Below are positions 45,425-57,595 of a DNA stretch of 64,000 nucleotides, piece by piece. Position numbers and translations under genes: made by a program. The notes under the pieces are model-generated. The model was not told the origin of the DNA and searched no databases. It saw only the letters and a program-made list of their open reading frames with translations. The DNA comes from Alnus glutinosa (lineage: Eukaryota > Streptophyta > Magnoliopsida > Fagales > Betulaceae). The stretch is from assembly GCF_958979055.1 (NCBI RefSeq), contig NC_084886.1:21775654-21839653 (forward strand), read 5' to 3'. Positions within the stretch are counted from its first letter, which is position 1. Each line of letters opens with the position of its first letter.

Positions 45425-47966
45425 ATGTATTGCTTATCCTGCCTTTCCATAACCAAACCTCTGGTTCTTGCCTCTCTCCCCACCAATGGCTCTCCTCCTC
45501 CTCCTCTTCCTCCTATCCAAACCAATCCCACTAAACCTCCCATGCACACAACAAAACCCACAACGTCTCTACCCAAAAAGAAGCAGCAGCAGCAGCAGAA
45601 CAAACGACAACGGCCCTCCATCGCCGAAATAGAAAGAGCTATCGGTGCTGGAAGGTACCGCGACATTGATGCCAGGCATGTCCCACTTCTTCCTTCTCCA
45701 CAAATCCAGCATTTCCCGTCAAAATTGTTCCTTGTTTTTGAAGTTTTGTTGTTGATTATATATAGGTACTGTTTATCTGGTTCTGATTTTTGAGGTTTCT
45801 TTGTTGCAATAATCAGTGAATTAAAGGAAGAAGAAGTGGCCAACTTCGACTTCATCTCGATGAGTTTTACTGGCATGTTTGAAGGGCCGGTGGAGAAGAA
45901 GCTCCGTGAGACGGGAGAGTGGCTAACCACTTCCACCGAGAGCAGGTTTCGTGCCTCTGGTAATCATTATTCTACTCCATTCTTATTATTGAAGTTTTTA
46001 TAATCTTTTACTCAATAAACCAGAGTAACCCACTTAAGTAGGATAAGCCTTAGATGTCTGATGTTTGTTTGATTTATAGATTTAGCTTTACTGTGCTAGT
46101 GAATAACGTTATAAAAGAATAGGAAGAATCGAACTGTTCTTTTGAGTTTTTGTGAGCTCCGTTCTTATGGGTTTTGCCATTTGTTGGCAATGAAAAGGCA
46201 TTTTAATAAATGGGGTCGGATTTACCTTTGTTTTGGTGGTTATAGATTTAAATTGTTTAGGCTATTTGAGTCAATAAAATAGTTTGCAGCTTCAGGAAGA
46301 TTCAGAGTTTAAAGGAACATCCCTGATGTAGTACTGAAAATCACTATTAGATTCTAGACGGGTTAATTTGTCTATTGTTAAATATCAATGACGATTTTCA
46401 GTGCCACGTCAGGGAGTGAGCACTTGGAAGTACACGTAACATTTCTCTTTGCAAAAAGGTGGAACCTAATGATGGCTCGCAGTCATGTTTTGCTATAACC
46501 AATTATAGGATTTTCTTTTCCGAAATGACTTTCAGTTGCATATAATATAATTAGATTAGGGAATGGCTAAACCAGATTGTTGGAAAAATATTTATCGTAC
46601 AATTTTGACTGAAAAAATCAACTAGCAAACAGTTAATTGGTAGACATTTGTTTTGTACACTTGGATAAGAAATTGAAACAGAACAGACATACTGCTTACC
46701 AAAAATCTATATTCAAAAGCACACCGAATTCATATCATTGTGCTATGATTTGAATGAGCAGTTGAATTAATGATGCTTGATTCTTCCTCAACAATTGGTA
46801 TGACCTTTATCATATTCTGTGGAGTGCTTACACTTGTTATCCTAGTGAGGATTGTGGTTAGGTTATCGAGTAAGTTCATATTTTGGCACCTATTGGACAT
46901 TCCATTGCTCATATTTCATCCAGTTTGTCCAAAAGGCTGACATTGAAGAGGAAAGGAGAGATCTGCTCTCAACACAATGAGAGCCTGTTGCAAGAGCACA
47001 ACAAGCATTGTCAAGGGTTTATGCATTTTTCTCCATAGAACAGTTTTCCTAAATGAGTGTGGCTTTTTTGTAAGCTGTTTGATAAATGTTGTATCTCCTG
47101 ACTAGTATTAATGCAAGTTAAATTCAATAAAGGTCACAAAGTGAGGTGCAAGTAACCGAAACAGTATAAATGAAAGGACCACCTTAGAAAGAATAAAAAG
47201 CGCAACAAATTCAGAAGAATATCCCAAATATTTCCAAGCCTCTGATTCAGTACGAGCGCAAAGGGAGGAAGCCGAAGTCGGCGGTGGGTCTTGGAGAACA
47301 ATAAGAGATGGGCTTTCTCAGGCGGGGGTTTATCAAGTCGAGCTCGTCCTCTCTTCCTCTAGCAGATCGTGGTGTCTCAGGCGGGGATTGTTCTAGTGGA
47401 GCTCATCCTCTCAACTCTGCGGGTGGTCCCCAGTTTATCTCTCCATTGGAGTGGTCTATGTTTTGCTCTTCGATGGAGTTCGGGGATAAGGGGCAAGAGG
47501 CAGAAACTGTGGCCTTCCTCTCTGCACTTGATATGGAGCATAGGCGGTTGGATAAGATTAAGGGTTGTGAGCTTTAGGGGCTTAGGGGTTGGGTTTTTTT
47601 GTGGGTTGTGCTTGGGTCGTGTCGATGTTGAGGCTGTTGCTTCTTGTATACTCCGTGTGTATTAGGAACGTCTCATGCTGTTTTTTTAATAAAATTTGCA
47701 CGCACTTATCAAAAAAAATATTTCATCATTATAGAATTTCACTGTGAATTCAGAAAACGAATCTGTTGAAAAAATCTTTAGGTTGATCAACATAGGAGGT
47801 CTTGTGACTGACCTTGTACTAACATTTCACCATTATTTCAGGGAAAAAGATCCTCATGTTTATATTTCAATGGATGCTACCAATTTGGACTTTGTCTCTG
47901 CTCATGACCTCTGGGGTTATCAAGCTACCGTTCAGCACCCCATTTCTGGATGATCTGGTTATGTGA
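45425..47966 (+). CDS. plastid membrane protein, probably photosynthetic NDH subunit of subcomplex B 5 (PnsB5/NDH18-like), 3 exons
   Basis: Model: exons 45425-45675, 45817-45959, 47842-47966, 172 residues. Intron 2 is GT-AG. For intron 1 the phase needed by exon 2 fits a GC donor (CAG|GCATGT at 45676), or a GT donor at 45655 that would drop seven residues. Residues 1-60 are Ser/Thr/Pro-rich without acid, like a transit peptide, with a KKKQQQQQNK run from (CAG)n. The mature part has SIAEIERAIGAGRYRD, then FDFISMSFTGMFEGPVEKKL, and one C-terminal membrane helix (ILMFIFQWMLPIWTLSLLM) ending PFSTPFLDDLVM. This layout recalls PnsB5 of the chloroplast NDH complex, but I assign it from memory of the family. 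Intron 2 holds a LINE-derived insertion. Confidence 0.6.
47235..47715 (+). mobile_element. LINE-derived non-autonomous insertion in intron 2 of the PnsB5-like gene
   Basis: A GC-rich body is followed by the LINE tail phrase TTGTATACTCCGTGTGTATT, an A/T-rich end and poly-A. A 9-base target duplication AAATATTTC flanks it (47226-47234 and 47716-47724). Only short non-conserved open frames are present. Confidence 0.6.
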
Positions 47967-49455
47967 ACATGTCAGTTGGATTTCATCTCCAATTTCATAT
48001 CTCCTCACAGAGGTTAAAGGTAATCCACTGTACAACGTAATCCTAACTTGAAATTCTTACACAGCAAGATCACTGATTCTGAATGGCTTCTCCAGTAAGT
48101 GAAAAGTGGCTCCATCAATTGCCTAAACAATGTACACTTCTTGCTTTACAACTTCGAAATGTGGATTTTGACATATTTGGAGTTACTTCCATCTTATGAT
48201 ATTCAATATAAGTCATGCATTTCCATGTATAGCGTTTGTGTTAAGAACTCATTTGCAGCTTCTTGGCAATACATGTTCTGTAATTGGTAATTTTGTATAG
48301 CATACTCCTTTTGGCAAGCAAGATGAAGCTCACTATATTGTGAAATTGCCATTAGGATCCTTAATGATGGGTCATCACTGGTGTTGAAATAGGGTGAAGA
48401 CTTGACAACAAGTCATGTTATCGTTTATGAGGTTAATATATCGATTTTAGCCATTATCATTTACTTGTTAAAATTTACGTGACATATGAACTTGTCTTGA
48501 CCATAGGAACCTCGCACACAGGGCTGTTAAACGTACAGTGTTGCTTGCAAACAGGCTCGAGCTCAACTCAAATAGACTCAAATCAGACTCGATTATATAA
48601 CATATGGTTTCTAGTTCTTAGACATTAACTAGTTACATGTTGCTGGGGGCACTTTTCGATTGTTCGGGTGTCAGAAATCAGGTGGACAACTTTGGGCCCG
48701 TGCTCATTATTAGAGAGAGATTCAAGCTCAAAACTCGTGCCAACTAGGAGTGCTGGCGTCCACTATAGGTCTGCAAAACACTCAAGCCCGCAATCCCAAC
48801 CCAAAACAAGAAAACCCGAGGTTCAGCAATAGCAATTTTGATGAATTCAACCGTGACAACCATGACACATTCAACGGTAATAGTAGATGTGAGTTGTGCG
48901 TCCATCGGTAATAGTAGTTGCGCGTCTAGCAGTAATAATAGATGCACGTCGTACTCCCATATTGATAGATGTGCGCTTGGCATTAATAGCAAGTAGCAGC
49001 TGCGCGTTCAACAATGATAGTAAATGAACGTTCTAACAAAGATTTTAAAATATAGGACTTCTGTCTATTTTTTCTTCAAACAAATAAAAAATGATGCAAA
49101 AACAGTATTATGTCATTCTCATTAAAAAATGTAAAAACTAAAAGACAGACTGTAAGGGAGGTTGAGCCACCCCAACAAAGGGATGGTTCATGGGCCCCGT
49201 CTTTTTTTAAAAAAAAAAAAAAAAAATTTAATAGGAATGACATAATTTTATTTTCAAATATCAATTTTTTATTTTTATTTTTTAAAAAAAATAGATACAA
49301 TTTTTATATTCAAAATCATCGTAAACTTGATCGGGTGTTAAATTGGCCAAGTTGAAAACTATAGTCTAAAAGGCAAAATAAAAGAAAACACGAGATTTTG
49401 GAAAATGGCTCGCGGCCACCTCCAACAAAAGGGTGGCCTGCAGTCACCCTGTCCG

Positions 49456-49500
<45 letters not shown>

Positions 49501-50309
49501 GAATGAAATGAAAAAAATTTCACATTATTTTGTTAGTTATTTGAGGGAAAAATTGACATGAGTCTTAAATTTAAAATCTTCATTCGGGTCTTAATCTGGC
49601 CAAATTGAAAACTAAGGTTTAAAAGGCAATATCCGAAAAAGTACAAGGAAGTTATGAAATATTTTTCCTAATATTAAGAAAAAATCGGGGTAGTACTTAA
49701 CAATTTCCCTGAAAATTAACCCATCACTAAAGCGAGATTTCATGTCTCAATCCAATCTGGTTTTTGTCTCAATTTCAATTTTTTTTTTTTTTTTTTTTTT
49801 TAAAAAAAAAAGTAATTACTATAACAATTTTTTCTTGTAATTTCAGCCACACTCAATAATTCAATACCAAAAAAGTGATTACCGAACTGAAGCAACAGTA
49901 ATTTGTAGTCCAAAGGTTCTTTTAGACCCAATGGTATTATATGTGACTTGCATTCTTGCTGCTTCTTTACCTAATGCACTGACCATGGCCTCCACATAGC
50001 ATCCCTAGTGTCTCTATTCTTTAGCTAAAATTTGACTAAAAAATTTACATTTTTTAGTTTAACTAGCAACTTTACAAAAGCACCACACAATGAACTCTCT
50101 AAATCTCACTATATTATATTTAAATATAATTTTTCTTTTTTCTATTCTCAAAATCACCCCAAAAACCGAGAAAGAGTGAGAAAATGAATAGAAATAAATG
50201 TATAAAAATGAGATAGAGAGGAAGATTTTTTCTTCAAATATGGATTACAAATTTGACAAGTATTATAATAGAGAATGAAAAAAATAGCTTGATAAATTAT
50301 GTTTTTTTG
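47967..50309. other. repeat-rich intergenic region
   Basis: It holds the 3' UTR of the PnsB5-like gene, a degenerate minisatellite (48878-49040), foldback A/T-rich blocks with CCACCCC-type patches (about 49060-49450), (TA)n at 49457-49498, a poly-T/poly-A junction at 49780-49811, and a possible MITE at about 49999-50345 (TTAGCTAAAATTTGACTAAA against its inverted form TTTTAGCCAAAATTTGGCTA). No gene is seen. Confidence 0.55.
48878..49040. repeat. degenerate minisatellite, unit about 27-30 bases
   Basis: Imperfect units with the core GGTAATAGTAGATGTG / TGCGCGTCTAGCAGTAATAA repeat five or six times. Confidence 0.6.
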
Positions 50310-51730
50310 TGAATTTTAGCCAAAATTTGGCTAAATATCACCTTTGGTGTTATGGGCTAGTGTTATGGGCTATTTTGGAGGAATTCCACAATAGTGCTCA
50401 TGAGGGGTACCAAAAGGGGTTGCAACATATAAAATCTGTATTCTACTGGCAAGGCATGAAGCAACAGTTCAAGGCATTCATTAAACATTGTGATGTTTGC
50501 CAAAGACTCAAAAGCATCCAACACCAAACCAGCAGGCCTCTTACAACCATTACCAATTCCATCCCAAATCTGGACCGACATTTCCATGGATTTCATTGAT
50601 GGGCTACCCCTCTCTTATGGTAAAACCACAATTTTATTTATTTTATTTTTATTTTTTGTGTGGTAGCGGATTGCTTATCCAAATATGGTCACTTTATTGC
50701 TATCAAGCATCCATATACGGCTCTGTAAGTTGCTCAAGTGTTAATCTTTGAAGAGATCTTTAGATTGCATGGTCTACCTTCTTCCATTGTATGTGACAGG
50801 GACCCTACTTTCACCATTCATTTTTGGTGAGAATTATTCCGCCATCCTCTTTGCTATCTTATGTCCCGGGCACCACCTAAAATGCAGCGGTAGAAGAAGC
50901 CTTAATAACTCGGGATGCTATTTTGAAGGAGGTACGCTTGTCGCTTTCAACTCATGGGGGCTCAGAACTGGATGAAACAGATCTATAACAAAAGCCATAA
51001 CGACATGGAATTCTCAACCGGTGATTGGGTTTATTTACGCCTTTAGGAATATAGGCAACATTCGATGCATAGGCGACTAAATAAAAAATTATCACATCCA
51101 ATGGCGTACATGTTGGCTTTACCGCCTAAAGCCAAAATTCACAATGTTTTTCATGTATCAGTCCTTAAGAAGTTGTTAGGCATTGGCTGCCCTGTCCAGG
51201 ATACCCTTTCTACGATTGTTGAAGACGTGGAGCTGACTCCACCAGAAGCTATACTAGACCACCGCACTACTCAAGGGCATGTGGAAATTTTGGTCCCTTG
51301 GCAAGGACAGTCCCCAACTAATGCCATGTGGGAGATCAAAGCTGAATTGCTGCTACAGTTCCCTTCACTGGGCCTTAAGGACCTAAAAAGGACTCGCGTG
51401 CCAGCTATGAAGACCTTTAGGAGTATATGTTTTATTTTGGTCATGAGTAATGCAGTAGGAGAAGCATCCCACGTCTTGCACATCACGCAAGACTAATTGT
51501 GATTTCACATTTTCGTCTATTCTACCATGTATTACTCTATATAAGGAGGAAGTTTATTAATAATAAGCATCAAGAAAATTATTATACAACTCTTGTAGTT
51601 GATTGGAAGGCTTAGGGCACCTCGAATATCCTAATTATCTATCACCATAGGTAAACTCATGAAACTAGATCCTGCAGCTTTGCCCGTTACTAAACCCATG
51701 ACCCTTTCTCAAACACTAGCCCATAACATT
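50310..51730 (+). mobile_element. degenerate Ty3/gypsy (chromovirus-like) pol fragment
   Basis: Frames shift often, but order is kept. About 50390-50520 is the integrase zinc-binding domain (HEGYQKGLQHIKSVFYWQGM, then [10 protein letters not shown]). About 50570-50820 is the integrase core ([24 protein letters not shown]). About 51065-51300 is the linker and start of the chromodomain region (HNVFHVSVLKKLLG). About 51300-51340 has LVPWQGQSPTNAMWE. Downstream, TCTATATAAGG at 51536-51546 could be an LTR TATA. Reverse transcriptase and gag are absent. Confidence 0.85.
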
Positions 51731-52750
51731 TGGAGAGCTCAAAAGCCGGCAAATGCATACAGGTAATCAACAGACAAAGATGCTCTTCGGCATTCACAAG
51801 CAATAATATTAGGATCCGTTTGGTACGCAGGCTAACTATTCTATTAAAAAACAAAAAGGTCAAAAGCTGGAATATGTTCCAATGGTTTCAACCCCAATAA
51901 TAACCATCTGTTTAAAAAATACAACAATCGTTTGGTTATGAATATCTTGCATGTGCCAATGAAACCAAATTTACCATAGAAATAGTGTACCACTCATAGG
52001 ATAGATTATGATTGACAATTTGTCACACGATTCACAAATTTGACACGAATTCAACACAAAATTAGAAGGTTAGGGTTGATAGGTTTGACCCGTTTAATTA
52101 AATGGGTTAGATTAGGATTGACTTAATTATATAGTCTTATACCCATGCCTCGACACGTCTTAAACTTGATATGAACTCAACACAGAATTATCGGGTTAGG
52201 ATTGAGGGTTTGACCAATTTAATTAAATAAGTCAGATTACGATTTACCTATATAGTATTATACAGATATCTCGACACAACCTGAACACAAATTATCACCC
52301 AGAAGAAAGATAAGTAGTGATTGGCAATAAGGGAAAAAAGAAAGAGGATGAGAGGAAATAGTTCAGTGACAAAGTGTGCCATCCCTTGTACTTCATGGAA
52401 TAGTATCTCCCCTTCTTTCCCAAAAATAAATCCAAATAAGAAATTTTACTAAAAAATGCTCTTTGATTATAGACAAAATCAGATTGGATGAAATACTCCC
52501 AATACCATTCATTATGTTGGAAGAAAATCAGCAAAACACCATCATGCACTCTTGTCTTGTTATGAGCCTTTGGCAATTAAAAGTAGAACATAGATGACTG
52601 AGAAGTCTAGACTTGTTCATCTCTTTAATCGCTTTGGAAAGCAATCTAGATATTGGAAGTGACTTTAATGGCCGCTAGGAGGCCATTATAGTACTCTTAA
52701 AAATGATAGCAAGCAATTTTGCACCAGACCATGAGCTTCTTCTTTCTTTC

Positions 52751-52818
<68 letters not shown>

Positions 52819-54040
52819 GGAAAAACTATTTTAATTGCGCAGAAAATGATAGCAAGCCGGAACTCTTTACATGAAAGGTAACCATAGTAACACCATACCC
52901 GTTGGAACACTATTTAAGAAGAGCTTTGACGGGTTCATGTGCAGTTCAGGGAATCCGCAAGCGGATAAGTTAAGCTATAGTTTGACCACAACTCCACGTG
53001 ATAAACAAAAAGTCAATGAGTAGGAATTAATGGGCTCGAATCTTGTCGTCTTAGCATTGTATCCATGGAGACTCGAACCTTAGTCAGTAAGCCTACCCCC
53101 TTCAATGGTCACCAGACTATGAGCTAACCCAAAATCTGGAACCAAAGTGCATCTAGGCATATATGGTTGAAAGTGCTACAATAAATTCAACTAAAACTTT
53201 AATACGAATTTTCACATTTAAATAAATTCATCATATTTGTTGCATGCATGCCTATTAATTTGGTTATCTGTCTGTTTCTGTTTATATATATTTATAGCAT
53301 TTCTTCATCTACTGCCTCAAGTTTATGAATTGGATGTCTCAATTAACTTGATATTAATTTGAATTTAATCTGTTCATTCTTAACCATTGTTGTAAGGCTG
53401 CCAACCTAGCTAGATCAACACACATGTTTGATGTTTGGGACCTTATTTAATTTATCGGCCTACTCTCCCCATCTATATTGTTGACCTTTTTTTTTTATTA
53501 TTATTTAGTTGAAATTAAGAGAATTGGTTTTAGAAACTTAAAAAATAATACATTAATTTTTTTAAAAAAATAATACATTAAAAGAGAAGTTGAAATTTTC
53601 ATGGTCAACTTTCTTCGTCGAGAATATTGTGTTCAACGGTTCTGGATGAAGAAATAAGAATCTGATGACATTTTCATGGTCAACATTGATTTATTTAATT
53701 TATCTTTCCTGCATGGGCTGAGGGTCAACAATTTCTTCCCAACAAATGTCTCACAGAACCTTAAAGAAAAAGGAAAGACAGTGACAATCACCAATTTTAG
53801 GCGCCGCCTACAGCCAAAAATATTTTCTCTCATATTCTTTGAATTATGTTTAAATCTTACAATAATTGGGCCCCTCTTAGAAAGTATTTTCAAAGAGAAA
53901 AACTAGGTATTATAATTCTATCTAATATTTATTTAATAATGTTAACGTGATAGTCTTAACTAATCTTTAGATTAATTCTTATTAAATAATAATTAAAAAT
54001 ATAATAATTAGTATTGAGATTTGTATATAAATATAAAATA
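51731..54040. other. intergenic region with MITE relics
   Basis: 52000-52310 is a diverged, doubled relative of the 16513 hAT-type MITE (CCGTTTAATTAAATGGGTTA and similar). A 37-base T run with an A run follows at 52769-52818. 53900-54040 is AT-rich. No gene is seen. Confidence 0.55.
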
Positions 54041-54059
54041 GGACACTACAAAAATCAGT

Positions 54060-54395
54060 GTGATTTGTCACGTGCAGTTTGACACGTTCATTTTGACACG
54101 CGTAAGACGCGTGTCAAATGTGCAAGTCATTAACTGCACAATTTGACACGTGTATTATAATACACGTGTCAAAACGGTTTGACACGAGTATTGGAATACA
54201 CGTGTCAAATTTGACACGTGTATTACAATACACGTGTCAAAACAGTTTGACACGAGTATATCAATACACGTGTCAAATTTGACACGTTTATTCCAATACT
54301 CGTGTCAAAATGGAATACACGTGTCAAATTTGACACGTATATTACAATACTCGTGTCAAACTGTTTTGACACATGTGTTGTAATACACGTGTCAA
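54060..54395. repeat. left subterminal palindromic repeats of the CACTA element
   Basis: More than ten units of TTTGACACGTGTATT and its complement AATACACGTGTCAAA are arranged head-to-head, so pairs form near-perfect palindromes. Most contain the CACGTG core. In CACTA elements such units are transposase binding sites. Confidence 0.9.
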
Positions 54396-54746
54396 ATAGA
54401 ATTTTTTTAAAAAAAAAAAATTCAAATCGAATTTTTTATTTAAATAAAATTTAAATTTAATTATTTAATTTTATTTTTAAATTAAATTAAAAATACAATT
54501 AAATAATTAAATAAAAAACTGAATTTGGATTTTTTTTTTTAAATTTAATTTTGTTATTGTTTTTTAAAATTTATTTGGGTTAATTAATTTTTTTTTTTTT
54601 TTCAAGTTTTATAATTTCCGACTACAAATAACACAATATTTATTTTACCCAAAAACAGCACAAAATCATATTACACAAACCAATAGTTAATAACGTATTC
54701 GTTAACAAGCAAATATTTACGAACAAAAAATAATTACACAAAATAT

Positions 54747-56642
54747 TTACAAATCTGAAGGGCGTCCCTGCGAATCACGAGGTACCGTCCCAGGCGTGTT
54801 CTCGCCAACCGGCGATTGCTGCGCAATGAATGGTGTAGCGGGCGAAGGTGTAGCGACAGTAGAGTGCTGGCTCAGCTGTCGTCCAACAGGCGACAACGTA
54901 CCAACCGTTGTCGAATTACCTGCAAATAATATAGACAATTAAAGTATATAATATTACTTGCAAAATTAAAGGGGTAATGAAAACAAATTGAAATTAATTT
55001 TGTCCTATACACAATATAAATCATACCTGCAGATGCACTACTAACAGATGACGTACTACCTACGTGTGCAGGTGAAGACTGAGTACCAAGACATGGTGCT
55101 GATACTCCCATGGAGGACATGAAGACCTCAAATTGTCGCATGCGCTGCTCCATGGCGTCGAACTGTTGCACGCGCTGCTCCATGGCGTCGAACTGTTGCA
55201 CGCGCTGCTCCAACTGGTCATTCCTCACTCGCTCAGCCTGTAGCTCCGCTTGGATCTCTTCCATCTTCCGAGCGTGTTCGGCCCAATCCCGAAACGTGCC
55301 CTGAGATGGTCCCCCCTGTGACCGAGGCCTATATGAGAAACATGTCCCCCGAACAGGTGTGACGTTTGGCCCAACCTGCCGAACCCTCCCTGCATACTCA
55401 GGCCTCCCAACCGCCTGTTCGTAAGTGTCGTTCGGTGCCCAACGCACCATGTCTGCGGAGACGCTTTGCGTGGCGGCTGGATCACTAGATAAACTCTGCG
55501 TCATCCTCTCCTGTACGTCGTCAACATGAAAAAGTCATATATTAAATAATGACATATCACACATAATTTAAAAATATTAGTAAATTAAATCAGTAGCATA
55601 CGCATAGGACCCGTGTACGTTCGTTCACGTAAGTGCCGTTCTTCCTTGTGTGGGTCTTCACGAACGACGCGGCGCGAGTGGGGGGCGTGCCAGATGTACA
55701 TGTCTGTCATCATGCAGTTGACATATATAACAAACAGATAGCGATAAAAATAGTATAAAGAAAAAGAAAAACAATTACCAACAAATATTAAAAACATAAA
55801 CATATATATTTTCATACCTCCTCGTGATTAAATCTGGCATAACTTTTAGATCCCGTACAATGGGGAAGGTCATTCTGCTCCCGCAGCCTCTTCATCCGTT
55901 CAGATGTTGCCTACGCATTGAACATGAAAATAAAAATGTAAGCATTGACACACTTAAATTAAAACTAAAATTAAATGAACTGTTATTAAAAAACCACAAC
56001 ATTTTTTTGGCCTACATACGATTTTATGCTCAGTGCACCAATCTCTCAGCAGGAACTCTACTTCTGCTGCGTCATACTCCTCAAAAATATTGTCCGGCAT
56101 TCTCGCACGAATACTCTCGGGCGTGTCACCGTCTCCAATACATAGTTTGGTTTTGAACCTCGACTTTCACGAGCGGTGCTTACGGCCAATATCATTCCAC
56201 GCCTCCTGTTGTGCCCTGCGCGCGTCTACTGATACAGGTAGATAGAACTCCTCCTGCACATTCAATCAAAGCATTATAGGTTTAAAAACTTCAAGAAAAA
56301 CATTAATTTCAAGTTTAATTCAAATAAATAATTAAATTATATTCATAAACATACCATCAGCGCGTCCCACATTGCCTGCTTAATCTGCTTATTTACCCTC
56401 GCCCATTCGTCCCGCATGTGTATGTAGGACCCACTCCTAATCAGCTTGCCCTCAGCCCGCCGAAAACGATTGTAGGCTCGTCCTACAGGTTGTATAGAAG
56501 CATTGTACTGCAATACAACCTTCTTCCCCCTCGGGAGCACCCAGTTTCTCGCTGGGTCCTCAATCACCTCATAATAAATAGTCCCGTCTGGGTTGTACCC
56601 TAATGAAAAAAATATTCAACATTTAATTGGTTAACACTAAAG

Positions 56643-56689
<47 letters not shown>

Positions 56690-57554
56690 AAATTGTAATC
56701 AAATAGTTATTTTTTTCCAAACAAAAAAAAATATTTTGGTAACATAATATGAGTTTTAAGGATGTCTAAATATGTACTTACCCATCAACCGAATCTGCTC
56801 AATCCCTATGTGCTGGGTCGCCTGCAACCTCCTCGCCAACCCCTCCGGCTGGTGGAGGCTGCTGATCATCATCTGAATCCATATCCTGGGGGCTACCGAG
56901 GGCCAACTGATCGGTACCCAACATCGCAACGTCCTCCTCATGGGTACTCTGGCTCCCCCCACATCTGACATCTGGCATCTGACTCTCACCGGAAAGTGGC
57001 ACCTGGCTCTCACCAGATAAAGGCATCTGGCTCTCTACATGCCCCGGGCCCTGACTCGCCCCTGATGCTGGCATCTGTCTCGCCCCCAAAATCTGGCCCT
57101 GCATCGCCGCCTGTGCCAGTATCTATCCCAACCCCACAGCCGGCATCTGCATCTCCCCGGTCTGTGACAGTGGAAATCTACCATCATGCGTCTCACTATC
57201 AGGGTTACACGTCGACGGTACACTATACGTATACGGAAAGTACGGCGCATAACCCTGTGGCCCCATCCCCTCTCGCACCCACCATCGATAGGCGTTACCC
57301 GGTTGGGTGAACCCTATCTGAGATAATGTCGGCAGCTCCGACAATGGAGAGCTGCAAGGTCCAACTGTGCTGGTCTGCCCGTGATTCGACGTGGGCACGG
57401 CCACCGTACCCGGCAACAATGGTCTATAAGCCCTGTCTGGGTGGTGTGGCCACGTTGCAGTATATAATGCCGTCGAATCAGTGGACGTGGTTATGGGGGG
57501 CACGGATGGGCGAGGTGCCCGATATGCATAAGGAGGGGGTCTCTGGTCCATCAA
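54747..57554 (-). pseudogene. TnpA-like gene of the CACTA element (Transposase_24 family), damaged
   Basis: Read on the minus strand from MMDQRPPPYAYR at 57554. The first exon is Pro/Ser/Gln-rich with repeated [12 protein letters not shown] units. An exon near 56600-56355 has [20 protein letters not shown] and [15 protein letters not shown]. About 56250-56030 has [20 protein letters not shown], and about 55895-55820 has [15 protein letters not shown], the signature of plant Ptta/En/Spm proteins. About 55680-55600 and 55504-55030 follow, the latter with a coiled-coil of tandem [10 protein letters not shown] units. The last exon ends at 54747. An in-frame TAG at 57123-57125 splits exon 1 (CAG would restore a Gln), and the frame downstream of it does not agree with that needed at the donor near 56781. 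The coiled-coil suggests a DNA-binding oligomer. Confidence 0.75.
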
Positions 57555-57595
57555 TACCTGCGAACAAATGTAGACAAATTAATTAGAATATGTTT

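Noticed and set aside
45349..45936. 195-residue minus-strand frame opposite the PnsB5-like gene
   Set aside because: It is the antisense shadow of the plus-strand exons, whose protein shows conserved motifs and consistent splicing.
50309..51496. Active Ty3/gypsy element
   Set aside because: No gag, protease or reverse transcriptase, and several frameshifts and stops in integrase.
53633..53906. Overlapping short frames on both strands
   Set aside because: No conserved motif, AT-rich context, and neither has promoter or splice evidence.
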